This document shows, piece after piece, positions 32,911-41,096 of a DNA stretch of 64,000 nucleotides. The stretch spans positions 248,001 to 312,000 of the forward strand of contig NZ_JAODUA010000004.1 of assembly GCF_025399895.1 (NCBI RefSeq), given 5' to 3'. This DNA comes from Streptomyces sp. ASQP_92 (lineage in GTDB: Bacteria > Actinomycetota > Actinomycetes > Streptomycetales > Streptomycetaceae). Position 1 is the first letter of the stretch, and the number at the start of each line of letters is the position of its first letter. Under the pieces are notes generated by a model. It did no database searches. It was not told the DNA's origin and was given only the letters and a program-made list of their open reading frames with translations. Position numbers and translations under genes: made by a program.

Positions 32911-35900
32911 GTGTCCGCACGCGATAGTGAACCGAACCAGATCCGACGTCGTGAGGTGCTGCGTTACAGCGGCGGGCTCGCGGTGGCGGCCGAAGCCCTC
33001 TGGCTGGCCCCCTCCCTGTCGGGCCCCGGCGGCCGGGCGGCGGCCGCCCAGAGTACGGACGGGGCCGCGCGGTCGGTGGCGGTGCACGAAGGCTCCAATG
33101 TCCGTGCGGTGATGTCGCCCGACGGCCGCACCCTGGCGATGGACGCGCTCAACTCGATCTGGCTGGTGCCCGCCGACGGCGGACAGGCTCGCCGACTCAC
33201 CGACGACATCCAGGACTCCACGCAGCCCGACTGGTCGCCCGACGGGCGGAGCCTGGTCTTCCAGTCGTTCCGCGACGGCGTCTACAACCTGTGGCGGATC
33301 GACGCGGACGGCTCGGGCCTGCGCCGGCTCACCAGCGGCCCCGGCTACGACCTGGAGCCCCGGTTCTCACCCGACGGCAAGTACGTCGTGTTCGCCTCCG
33401 ACCAGGGCGGCCGCAGCCGGATCTGTCTGTTGGAGCCGGCTACCGGCAAGATCCGCGCACTCGTGGACGAGGGCCACGCCTACACCATGCCGTCCTGGTC
33501 GCCCGACGGCTCCCGTGTGCTCTACGTCGTCGACTTCTCCGTCATCGAGGCCGTCGACGTCGCCTCCGGCCGTCGCGAACAACTGGTCACCGCCGAGGGC
33601 GACACGACCTTCTACGGACCCCAGCTCGCCCGGGACGGCAAGACCCTCGGATACACCCGGGTGAGCGGACCCCGAGGCGAACTCGTCGTCGCAGGCGCGG
33701 TGGTGAGCGGGGACGAGGACGTGTCGCCGTTCGCGCCGGGTTGGCTGTCCACCAAGGAACTGCTCTACACATCCGACGGGAAGATCCGCCGCCGTGAACT
33801 CGGGGGCGGCGTACGGGACATCGCGTTCACCGCGGTCGTGCCGCTCGCGCACCGGAACTACCGCCGCAAGGTAAGGGACCTCACCGCCACCGGCCCGTTC
33901 GACGTCAAGGGGATAGCCGGCCCGGTGCTCTCGCCGGACGGCAGCCGGATCGCCTTCCGGGCGCTCAACGCCCTGTGGCTGCTGAGGATCGGCGGCCGGC
34001 CCCAAAAGATCGTGTCGGACGGCTACTTCGCCACGGATCCCGACTGGTCGCCGGACGGGCGCTCGCTCGTCTACGTCAGCGACCGGGCGGGCACCGCCAA
34101 CCTCTGGCGCTACGACCTGGCCTCCGGCCGCTCCGAGCGCCTCACCGACCTGCCCAACGCCCAGCTCACGCCCCGCTGGTCACCCGACGGCGCCAAGATC
34201 GCGTACCAGGACGAGAGCGGCGCGACCTGGGTCTTCGACCTCGCGGCCAAGGCCGCGACGAAGGTCCTGCCCGCCATGTACCAACCGGGCAGGCCGAGTT
34301 GGTCTCCCGACTCCACCCGCCTTGCGCTCGCCGCGATCCGGCCGTACTCCCAGCGCTCCCGCGCGGGTCACAACCAGATCCTCACCGTCGATCCGCACGG
34401 CAACCAGATCCGGTACGAGGCCGTGGCGACCGACCGGTCCATCGCCACCCGGGGCGACGACGGCCCCGTGTGGACCGGCGACGGGAAGTACTTCGTCTTC
34501 GCGATGGAGAGCCTGGCATGGCGGGTACCGGTCGACGCGAGCGGCCACATCACCGGCGCGCCCAGCAGACTCACCGACGAGGTCACCGACTCGATCTCGG
34601 TGAGCGCGGACGGCCGGACCGTCCTCTACCTCTCCAACGGCACCCTGCGCACGGTCTCCATCGACGGCGGGCGCCCGCGCACCGTCCCGGTCAACCTGTC
34701 CTGGCGGGCGGCCGACCGGCCCGAGCGGGTCGTGGTGCGCGCCGGAGCGATCTGGGACGGCACCAGCACCGGGCTGCGCCGCGATGTCGACCTCGTGATC
34801 GAGGACGGGAAGATCGCGGCGATCGTGCCCCGCGGCGCCGGACACGGTGGCCGGGTGGTCGACGCGTCCGGGCTCACCGTCATGCCGGGCCTGATCGACA
34901 CCCACAACCACTGGCACATCCGGGGTCGCCAGTGGGGCGACCGCGCCGGGCGGCTCTGGCTGTCGTACGGCATCACCACCAGCCGCTCCCCCGGCGACCC
35001 CGCCTACCAGATGGTCGAGACGCGGGAGGCCCTGGCGAGCGGCTCCCGCGTCGGCCCCCGGTACCTGGGTACCGGAGAGGCGCTGGACGGCACGCGCGCG
35101 TACTACAACTTCATGCGGCCGGTGTTCACACCCGAGCAGCTCGAACGGGAGCTGGAGCGGGCCCGCGGCCTCGACTACGACCTCGTGAAGTCCTATATGC
35201 GGCTGCCGGTGTCGTTCGAGAAGCGCGTGGTGTCGTGGGCGCACGACCGGGGCATCCCGGTGACCTCCCACTATCTGTATCCCGCCGCCCACACGGGACT
35301 TGACGGCATGGAGCACACCGGCGGCGGCAACCGCCTGGGGTACTCGCGGACGCTGAGCTACGCCGGCGGGCGCACCGCGTCGGACTCCGTCGCGATCCTC
35401 GCCGCGAGCGGCATGTGGATCTCGACGACGACGATCTTCGCCAGTGAGCTCTTCGTGGGCGACCGCTCGCTGATCGACGACGACCGGACCAAGGTGCTCT
35501 ATCCCGACTGGGAGTACCAGCGGCTGCTCCAGAAGGCCGCGGACGCCGACGGCGGCCCCGGGTCCGACGTCAACCACGCGTGGACCATGGGCGACGCGGA
35601 GATGCTGCTGCGGGTGCACCGGGCCGGCGGCCTGGTGGTCGCCGGGACCGACGCCGCGCTGGACGACGTCGGCATCAGCCTCCACCAGAACCTGCGGGCG
35701 ATGGTGAAGTACGGCTTCACGCCCCGCGAGGCGCTGACCACGGCGACCGGCAACGCGGCCAGGTGCCTCGGCATCGACGACAAGGTGGGAACCATCGCCG
35801 TCGGCAAGCTCGCCGACCTCGTCCTCGTCGAGGGCGACCCCCTGCACGACATCCGGGCGGCGGCCGCCGTGAGGACCGTACTGGTCGGCGGCCATGTGAG

Positions 35901-36063
35901 AACCGTGCCCGAACTCCTGGCGCCCTTCGGTAAGTTGGGAGCCAAGGACGCGGCCGCCCCCGGTACACGAGTCCGTGCCGACGCTCCCACCGCCCTCCCC
36001 CGCGACGACCACTACTGGCACGAGCCGGAGTGGGCGCACAACGGCTGCTGCCGGGCCCGATAA
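32911..36063 (+). CDS. TAT-exported TolB-like beta-propeller/amidohydrolase
   Basis: A 1050-residue protein. The N terminus has a twin-arginine signal (RRREVLRYSGGLAVAAEALW). Residues 60-600 are repeated PD40/TolB blades, each with WSPDGRSLVF-like text. The last 430 residues are an amidohydrolase TIM barrel: VMPGLIDTHNHWH (metal ligands), LVKSYMRL with the possible bridging Lys, SHYLYP and GMEHTG for the His ligands, and VVAGTDAALD for the catalytic Asp. It should hydrolyse an amide or cyclic amide outside the membrane. I chose GTG 32911 with GAGG upstream. Its place between the oxidase and exporter suggests a late deprotection step, or degradation of an external peptide. Confidence 0.88.
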   Translation: MSARDSEPNQIRRREVLRYSGGLAVAAEALWLAPSLSGPGGRAAAAQSTDGAARSVAVHEGSNVRAVMSPDGRTLAMDALNSIWLVPADGGQARRLTDDIQDSTQPDWSPDGRSLVFQSFRDGVYNLWRIDADGSGLRRLTSGPGYDLEPRFSPDGKYVVFASDQGGRSRICLLEPATGKIRALVDEGHAYTMPSWSPDGSRVLYVVDFSVIEAVDVASGRREQLVTAEGDTTFYGPQLARDGKTLGYTRVSGPRGELVVAGAVVSGDEDVSPFAPGWLSTKELLYTSDGKIRRRELGGGVRDIAFTAVVPLAHRNYRRKVRDLTATGPFDVKGIAGPVLSPDGSRIAFRALNALWLLRIGGRPQKIVSDGYFATDPDWSPDGRSLVYVSDRAGTANLWRYDLASGRSERLTDLPNAQLTPRWSPDGAKIAYQDESGATWVFDLAAKAATKVLPAMYQPGRPSWSPDSTRLALAAIRPYSQRSRAGHNQILTVDPHGNQIRYEAVATDRSIATRGDDGPVWTGDGKYFVFAMESLAWRVPVDASGHITGAPSRLTDEVTDSISVSADGRTVLYLSNGTLRTVSIDGGRPRTVPVNLSWRAADRPERVVVRAGAIWDGTSTGLRRDVDLVIEDGKIAAIVPRGAGHGGRVVDASGLTVMPGLIDTHNHWHIRGRQWGDRAGRLWLSYGITTSRSPGDPAYQMVETREALASGSRVGPRYLGTGEALDGTRAYYNFMRPVFTPEQLERELERARGLDYDLVKSYMRLPVSFEKRVVSWAHDRGIPVTSHYLYPAAHTGLDGMEHTGGGNRLGYSRTLSYAGGRTASDSVAILAASGMWISTTTIFASELFVGDRSLIDDDRTKVLYPDWEYQRLLQKAADADGGPGSDVNHAWTMGDAEMLLRVHRAGGLVVAGTDAALDDVGISLHQNLRAMVKYGFTPREALTTATGNAARCLGIDDKVGTIAVGKLADLVLVEGDPLHDIRAAAAVRTVLVGGHVRTVPELLAPFGKLGAKDAAAPGTRVRADAPTALPRDDHYWHEPEWAHNGCCRAR

Positions 36064-36076
36064 GGAGATTGTGCTC

Positions 36077-37294
36077 ATGCGCTCGTACCGCGACCTGGTG
36101 AAAGTGCCAGGTGCCGCGGCCTTCGTGGCCGCCGGGTTCATCGGTCGGATACCCATGTCCATGCGGACGCTCGGCTGTCTGCTGATGGTCGAGGCGCTCA
36201 CCGGTTCCTACACGCTCGGCGGCGCGGTCGCCGGGGCGTTCGGCCTCTCCAACGCCTTCACCGCGCCCTTCCTCGCCCGCCTCGCCGACCGCCGCGGCCA
36301 GCGACCGGTCATCCTGTGGTCGACGCTCGTCCACGCCTGCGGCATCCTCGGCCTCGTCCTGGCGGCGGAGTCGGGGATGCCCTCCTGGACGTACTTCCCC
36401 ATCGCGATCCTGGCGGGGGCATCGGCGCTGCCGCTGGGGTCGCTGGTGCGGGCCCGGTGGAACGCCGTGCTCGACGACGGCAAACGCATGCAGACGGCGT
36501 ACGCCCTGGAAGCGGTGCTCGACGACGTCGTGTACATCGTCGGACCGCTCCTGGTGGTCTGGCTCGCGGTCGACATCTTCCCGAGCGCCGGCCTGATCGG
36601 CGCGATCACGCTGACCGTGGGCGGCTCACTGGTCATGGCGACGCTGCGGCGCTCCGAACCGACGATCCACCCGGACGCGGACCAGCCACGGATCGGCGTG
36701 ATCCGGATGCGCGGGATGCCGCTCCTGACGTTCGGCTACCTCGCCACCGGAACCCTGCTCGGCACGGCCGACGTGGCCGTCCTCAACTTCGCCGACCAGC
36801 ACGGCCGATCGGGGATGGCCGGTCTGCTGCTCGCGCTGATGATCGTGGGCAGCATGGTCGCCGGGTTCGCCTTCGGGATGGTGCACTGGAAGCTGCCGGT
36901 GGTCCGTCAACTCCTGGCCACCAACGTGCTGTTGTGCCTGACGATGGCGCCGCTGGTGTTCGTCGATTCGATGGCCGCCATGTACGGGTTCGTCATCCTG
37001 TCCGGCGTGGGTATCTCACCGGTCCTCATCACCGGCAGTTCGGTGGTCGGCTCGATCGTGCCGCGCCAGGCGCTCGCCGAGGGCTTCGCCGTGGTGGGCA
37101 GCGCGCTCACGCTCGGCATGTCCGCCGGAAACGCGATCGCGGGTACGCTCGCCGATCTGGGGGGCAGCCGGCTCGCGTTCACCTTCGTGGTCGGCTTCGG
37201 GGCGCTGGCCGCGCTCACCACCGCCGTCGGCGGCCGCTCGTTCACCCCGGCCCCCGAGGAACCCGCCTCGATCACCGCAACGGTCATGGAGTAA
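36077..37294 (+). CDS. MFS exporter of the aromatic cluster
   Basis: A 405-residue membrane protein with about 12 hydrophobic segments. Motif A-like FLARLADRRGQRPVILW sits after helix 2. It is 13 bp behind the amidohydrolase gene with AAGGAG at 36062-36067, so the two are co-transcribed. The group resembles small-molecule exporters without a periplasmic domain. Export of the cluster product is the simplest role. Only four bases separate it from the GNAT gene. Confidence 0.88.
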   Translation: MRSYRDLVKVPGAAAFVAAGFIGRIPMSMRTLGCLLMVEALTGSYTLGGAVAGAFGLSNAFTAPFLARLADRRGQRPVILWSTLVHACGILGLVLAAESGMPSWTYFPIAILAGASALPLGSLVRARWNAVLDDGKRMQTAYALEAVLDDVVYIVGPLLVVWLAVDIFPSAGLIGAITLTVGGSLVMATLRRSEPTIHPDADQPRIGVIRMRGMPLLTFGYLATGTLLGTADVAVLNFADQHGRSGMAGLLLALMIVGSMVAGFAFGMVHWKLPVVRQLLATNVLLCLTMAPLVFVDSMAAMYGFVILSGVGISPVLITGSSVVGSIVPRQALAEGFAVVGSALTLGMSAGNAIAGTLADLGGSRLAFTFVVGFGALAALTTAVGGRSFTPAPEEPASITATVME

Positions 37295-37298
37295 CCGA

Positions 37299-37859
37299 AT
37301 GATCAGCCTGGGCCATCCGATCACCACCGCGCATCTCGTACTGCGTCCCTTCGTCGAGGACGACCTCGACGCGCTGTACGACATCCAGCGCCGCGAGGAC
37401 GTCAACCGCTACCTGTACTCCGCGCCGCGCACCCGTGAGGAGGTTCGGGAGAAGCTTCTCGAACGGATCACCTTCACCAAGCTGGAGGACGAGGGCGACA
37501 CCCTGCTCCTCGCGGTCGTCCTGCGCGACTCCGGCGCCCTCATCGGCGACGTCAACCTGCACTGGACGAGCCGGACCCACCGCCAGGGCGAGATCGGCTA
37601 CGTCCTGCACCCCGACCACCGGGGCCGGGGCTATGCCGCCGAGGCGACCAGGCCGCTCCTCCAACTGGGCTTCGAGAAACTCGACCTGCACCGGATCGTC
37701 GGCCGCCTCGACGGCCGCAACGCGGCCTCGGCACGCGTCCTGGAAAAGCTGGGCATGCGCCGCGAGGCACACCTGGTGGAGAACGAGTTCGTCAAGGGCG
37801 AATGGACCGACGAGATCATCTACGCGATCCTCGCCCGCGAATGGCACCCCGACAACTGA
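37299..37859 (+). CDS. GNAT N-acetyltransferase, RimJ/RimL type
   Basis: A 186-residue acetyltransferase. It has TTAHLVLRPFVEDDLDALYD at the start, the acetyl-CoA loop VLHPDHRGRGYAAEA and a final GRLDGRNAASARVLEKLGMR, all typical of the ribosomal-protein/small-amine acetylating group. It starts four bases after the MFS stop and is therefore in the same message. Acetylation of an arylamine or amino-ketone product (tailoring or self-protection) would fit, but a housekeeping role is equally possible. Confidence 0.9.
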   Translation: MISLGHPITTAHLVLRPFVEDDLDALYDIQRREDVNRYLYSAPRTREEVREKLLERITFTKLEDEGDTLLLAVVLRDSGALIGDVNLHWTSRTHRQGEIGYVLHPDHRGRGYAAEATRPLLQLGFEKLDLHRIVGRLDGRNAASARVLEKLGMRREAHLVENEFVKGEWTDEIIYAILAREWHPDN

Positions 37860-37873
37860 CGTCCGTCGTACGG

Positions 37874-37917
37874 CACTTGGGCCGCCACCCCGCGACTGCG
37901 GCGTGGCGGCCCAAGTG
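37874..37917. terminator. Bidirectional terminator between GNAT and FabV genes
   Basis: A perfect 15-bp stem: CACTTGGGCCGCCAC at 37874-37888 pairs with 37903-37917 around a 14-base loop. It marks the right edge of the aromatic cluster. Confidence 0.85.
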
Positions 37918-37952
37918 GTGTGGGGCCTGTGGGGGCCTCCTCCTCCCGCCTC

Positions 37953-39149
37953 CTACCGCTGCGGCCACGCGACTGTGGTCTCGACGGGTCCGGAGTAGTC
38001 GATGCCCAGAACGCCCCAGCCGTACAGTTCACGGACCCGGGCGAGGAACCACGTAGCGCCCTCCGCCGAGCGGGCAAGACCCTTGCGCGGGTCGGACCAC
38101 AGGTCTCGGACCTTGTCCTGTACGCGCGGGTCGAGTTCCCAGCCGTCGAGCCGGATGCGGCCCTCGTCGTCCGTGACGAGGGGTGTGGTGCCGGTGAGTT
38201 GGTCCCACAGGTCCTGGGCCTGTTGAGCGGTGGTGCGGAAGGCTTCACCGAGGACGGTACGCAGGAACGCGGTGTAGAGGGCGATCGAGGGGATGGCGCT
38301 GGATGCCTGGGTGACGGCGGCGCCGGCGACGACGGTGAAGGCGCGGCCTCTGCCGGCGAGGACGCCGGTATTCAGATCGCGGCCGGTGCGCTCAAGGTGT
38401 TCCTTCGCGGCACCGATCGTGCCTTCGCGATAGATCGGGGCGGTCAGTTCCGAGCCGATGTAGGTGAGGGCGGCCGTGGTGAAGCCGTCGGCCAGCAGAT
38501 CGTGATCGGCGAGGGCCTGGACCCACAGGTGCCAGTCGCTGCCTCCCATGACCTGTTCGGTCGCCTGCTTCTCCTCCTCGGTCGCGGGTTCCAGGCGGAT
38601 GCTGGTCACCTGGGGGACGTGGTCGGAGAAATCCAGCGCGGGTGCCTCGTACGGCCGACCGAGCGGCTTGATCACCGAGTGGTGGACGCTCCCGGTCGCC
38701 GGGTCGGTACGGCGTGGCGCGGCCAGGCTGTAGATGAGGTGGTCGACCTTCCCGAAGCGCTCCCGCATGAGGTCCAGCACCTCGGCCTTGCCCTTGTCGG
38801 AGAAGGCGTCGGTGTTGACGAACACGACATCGTGTCCCGCCTCTTCGGCCAGGCGGGCCGCGGCGGCGGTGCGGTACCAGCCGGCGCCTGCCGTACGCCG
38901 TTCGGTTTCGGGAGCCTCGTAGGCGACGCCAATGCCCCGGATGTTGTGCCGCCGGAGCCCGGTCAGGAGCGTGGCCAGACCGTAGCCCGCGCTGTGGCCC
39001 AGCAGGAGCACCACGGGGCCGGGGCCCGGGCCGGTGGGGCGCGCGGGGATCTCCTCCCACATGCGGGTGACCGTCGCGGCGGACCCGGTGGGATGGGAGT
39101 TGACGATCAGGAAACCGCGTTGCTTGGGGTCGATCTTCCGGAGGCTCAC
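37953..39149 (-). CDS. fabV: FabV-type trans-2-enoyl-CoA/ACP reductase
   Basis: A 398-residue NADH enzyme of the large SDR-like FabV group. The start VSLRKIDPKQRGFLIVNSHP corresponds to the usual FabV N terminus. VLLLGHSAGYGLA is the cofactor loop. YREGTIGAAKEHLE gives the Tyr-x8-Lys catalytic pair. It reduces the enoyl double bond in fatty-acid elongation and is naturally insensitive to triclosan in other bacteria. The frame stays open 118 codons before the chosen GTG 39149, but those codons do not match the family. It is convergent with the aromatic cluster and may be unrelated to it. Confidence 0.9.
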   Translation of the reverse strand: MSLRKIDPKQRGFLIVNSHPTGSAATVTRMWEEIPARPTGPGPGPVVLLLGHSAGYGLATLLTGLRRHNIRGIGVAYEAPETERRTAGAGWYRTAAAARLAEEAGHDVVFVNTDAFSDKGKAEVLDLMRERFGKVDHLIYSLAAPRRTDPATGSVHHSVIKPLGRPYEAPALDFSDHVPQVTSIRLEPATEEEKQATEQVMGGSDWHLWVQALADHDLLADGFTTAALTYIGSELTAPIYREGTIGAAKEHLERTGRDLNTGVLAGRGRAFTVVAGAAVTQASSAIPSIALYTAFLRTVLGEAFRTTAQQAQDLWDQLTGTTPLVTDDEGRIRLDGWELDPRVQDKVRDLWSDPRKGLARSAEGATWFLARVRELYGWGVLGIDYSGPVETTVAWPQR

Positions 39150-39660
39150 GCAGTGGGGTCCGTTCCGCTGTCGAGGTGGGTGGCGATGGTGCGGCGCACG
39201 AGGCCCGGAGGCGGCCCATCGGCTCGTGTGGGACGGCGGCGTGCCTGCGCTCTTCCCGGGGATGATCAGTCCGGCCTGGGCCGGGCCGCCGGTGCCGGGA
39301 TCGCGCTTCGGGTGTGCGGTGTCCAGGAGCGTATCCGCCCACGTGGCAGCGGTGGTTGCGACGGCGCTACCGAGAATCCGCCCGGCGGTTGTCGGGTCCG
39401 GCATTGACGGGTGCCACTCATTCACCGGCCGGCCGCGCCGACCCGGCGGCAGGGTGCGAGGGCTCAAGAAGCCACGTGGGCAAGGAAATCGCAACTTCGA
39501 CATGGCCCGGCGATGCGGCTACCTTCACGTGCGTTCGGCGGTCGCTCGGAGGCCCTTGCGGGCTGAGCCGCCCATGACGAGATGGGCCGCCCCACCCCGA
39601 CCTCCATGCGAAAGCCACCGAACCGGCCCACACCAGGCAGCCCCGACCAGAAAGCGACGC
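39150..39660. other. Divergent intergenic region with open minus frame
   Basis: This 511-bp gap lies between fabV and a DUF3291 gene. On the minus strand the fabV frame is open from 39503. Part of it (PDPTTAGRILGSAVATTAAT) looks mildly protein-like, so a short gene remnant or an N-terminal extension cannot be excluded. I see no clear promoter motif. Confidence 0.4.
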
Positions 39661-40218
39661 ATGCCCCGTCTTGCTCTGTACACATTCGGCGTCCTGAAGT
39701 CACCTCTCGCCGACCCCTCGCCCCTCACACGTGAGTTCCAGGACAGTGCCGAGCCCATCTACCAGGAGATCGGCCAACACCCCGGACACCTCGGCCGTGC
39801 CGTACCGCTGGAAGGCAGCAGGGGCTCACACTTCGAGTTGGACTGGGGTGCGTGGGGAGAGTTCGAGGTACCGACCTGGTACGACAAGGGCCGTACCGTG
39901 GATACCACCGCCCTGGCTGCATCCCTCTCGCTCTGGACCGGCTTGCGCCCCGCCTTCGACGCCGTCTACACCGGCCTGCACCGCGCGGCTCTGAACAGGC
40001 GTTACGACTGGTTCGAGAGGACGGCACACCCGAGTCACGTGTTCTGGTGGGTGTCCGACGCCGTGATACCCACCTGGCAGGACGGGGTTTCCAGGTTGGA
40101 GCACCTCCACGGCAACGGCTCCGCGCCGCGCGCCTTCACCTTCCACCAGCCGTTCTCCGAGGACGCAACTCCCCTCAGCATCAAGGGACTTGGGCCTGAT
40201 AGCCAACCGGCTGGCTGA
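39661..40218 (+). CDS. DUF3291 domain protein
   Basis: A 185-residue soluble protein rich in Trp, His and Tyr. It matches DUF3291 throughout: PRLALYTFGVLKSPLADPSP, HFELDWGAWGEFEVPTWYDK, RYDWFERTAHPSHVFWWVSD and DGVSRLEHLHGNGSAPRAFT. The fold is predicted to be a ferredoxin-like heme/monooxygenase-type barrel, but no member has a firm function that I know of. The longer frame upstream of ATG 39661 is not coding. It is a single gene. Confidence 0.85.
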   Translation: MPRLALYTFGVLKSPLADPSPLTREFQDSAEPIYQEIGQHPGHLGRAVPLEGSRGSHFELDWGAWGEFEVPTWYDKGRTVDTTALAASLSLWTGLRPAFDAVYTGLHRAALNRRYDWFERTAHPSHVFWWVSDAVIPTWQDGVSRLEHLHGNGSAPRAFTFHQPFSEDATPLSIKGLGPDSQPAG

Positions 40219-40341
40219 CGGAGAACCCCGCCTCCCCCGTCGGCCCCAGCGGGGAGCCGGAGCGGGCAGACCTGCCGTTGCCTGAAAGGTCCGCACGCCC
40301 CGGCTCGTATCCGGGCACGGCCCCGCGGCCGTGAGATGTGA

Positions 40342-40992
40342 CTACTTGGGCATCAGGACGGAGTCGATGATGTAGACCGTGGCGTTGGCCGTGGGCACAT
40401 TGCCGCAGACGACATTGGCACTGTCATTGACCTTGTACGCGGTGCCCGAGCCGGACGTAGTGACCTTGCCCTTCTCCAGGGTGTCGAAGGAGCCGTTCTC
40501 CAGCTGCTGCGGGGCGAGCTTCTGCCCGACCACGTGGTACGTGAGGATCTTGGTCAGGGTGGCCTTGTCGTTGAGGACCTTGTCCAGATCGGCCTTCGGA
40601 ATCTTCGCGAACGCGTCGTTGGTGGGAGCGAACACCGTGATGTTCTGGGCGTTGTTGAGGGTGTCGACCAGGCCCGCCTTCTTCACCGCGGTGACCAGGG
40701 TGGACAGCGCCGGGTTGTGGGACGCGGCGGTGGCGACCGGGTCCTTGGCCATCCCGTCGAAGCTGCCCGCACCGTCCTTCGGCACCGACGCACACGCCGC
40801 ACCGAACGGCTTGTCCGTCATGGGCGCGTCGCCGCCGGCCGAAGGCTGCGCATTGGAGGGCGCGGCGGACTCGGACGACGAGGAGGCGTTGTCCTTCTTG
40901 CTGTCATCACCTCCACAGGCGCTCAATGCCAGGGGCAGGACGGCGGCGGCGGTGACGGCGATCGCGGTACGACGGAAACTCAGGGCATACAT
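40342..40992 (-). CDS. Fasciclin-domain lipoprotein (MPT70/MPT83-like)
   Basis: A 216-residue lipoprotein with signal peptide ending LPLALSACGG and a Ser/Asn-rich linker. One FAS1 domain follows: NITVFAPTNDAFAKIP, KILTYHVVGQKL and ATVYIIDSVLMPK. FAS1 proteins mediate adhesion or stress roles at the cell surface. In Mycobacterium the MPT70/MPT83 FAS1 proteins are controlled by SigK and RskA, and a SigK/RskA-like pair lies just right of here. ATG 40992 has AGGAG upstream. Confidence 0.92.
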   Translation of the reverse strand: MYALSFRRTAIAVTAAAVLPLALSACGGDDSKKDNASSSSESAAPSNAQPSAGGDAPMTDKPFGAACASVPKDGAGSFDGMAKDPVATAASHNPALSTLVTAVKKAGLVDTLNNAQNITVFAPTNDAFAKIPKADLDKVLNDKATLTKILTYHVVGQKLAPQQLENGSFDTLEKGKVTTSGSGTAYKVNDSANVVCGNVPTANATVYIIDSVLMPK

Positions 40993-41096
40993 GGCTTCTC
41001 CTGTGAAGTGATGTGAGGCAGGCCCTCGGGGGCCTGGCCCGCACGGGTAGGGGACGGATCGTGGTGGTTGGCCTGGGATGGGACGGTGGGGCGCGG

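Noticed and set aside
34180..36201. A 673-codon minus-strand frame and similar frames at 4952-6547 and 14329-15804 on the plus strand
   Set aside because: All are shadows of recognised genes and carry no protein-family signature.
39150..39503. N-terminal extension of FabV or a separate short gene on the minus strand
   Set aside because: The frame is open but the family start aligns with GTG 39149, and the upstream codons match nothing I recognise.
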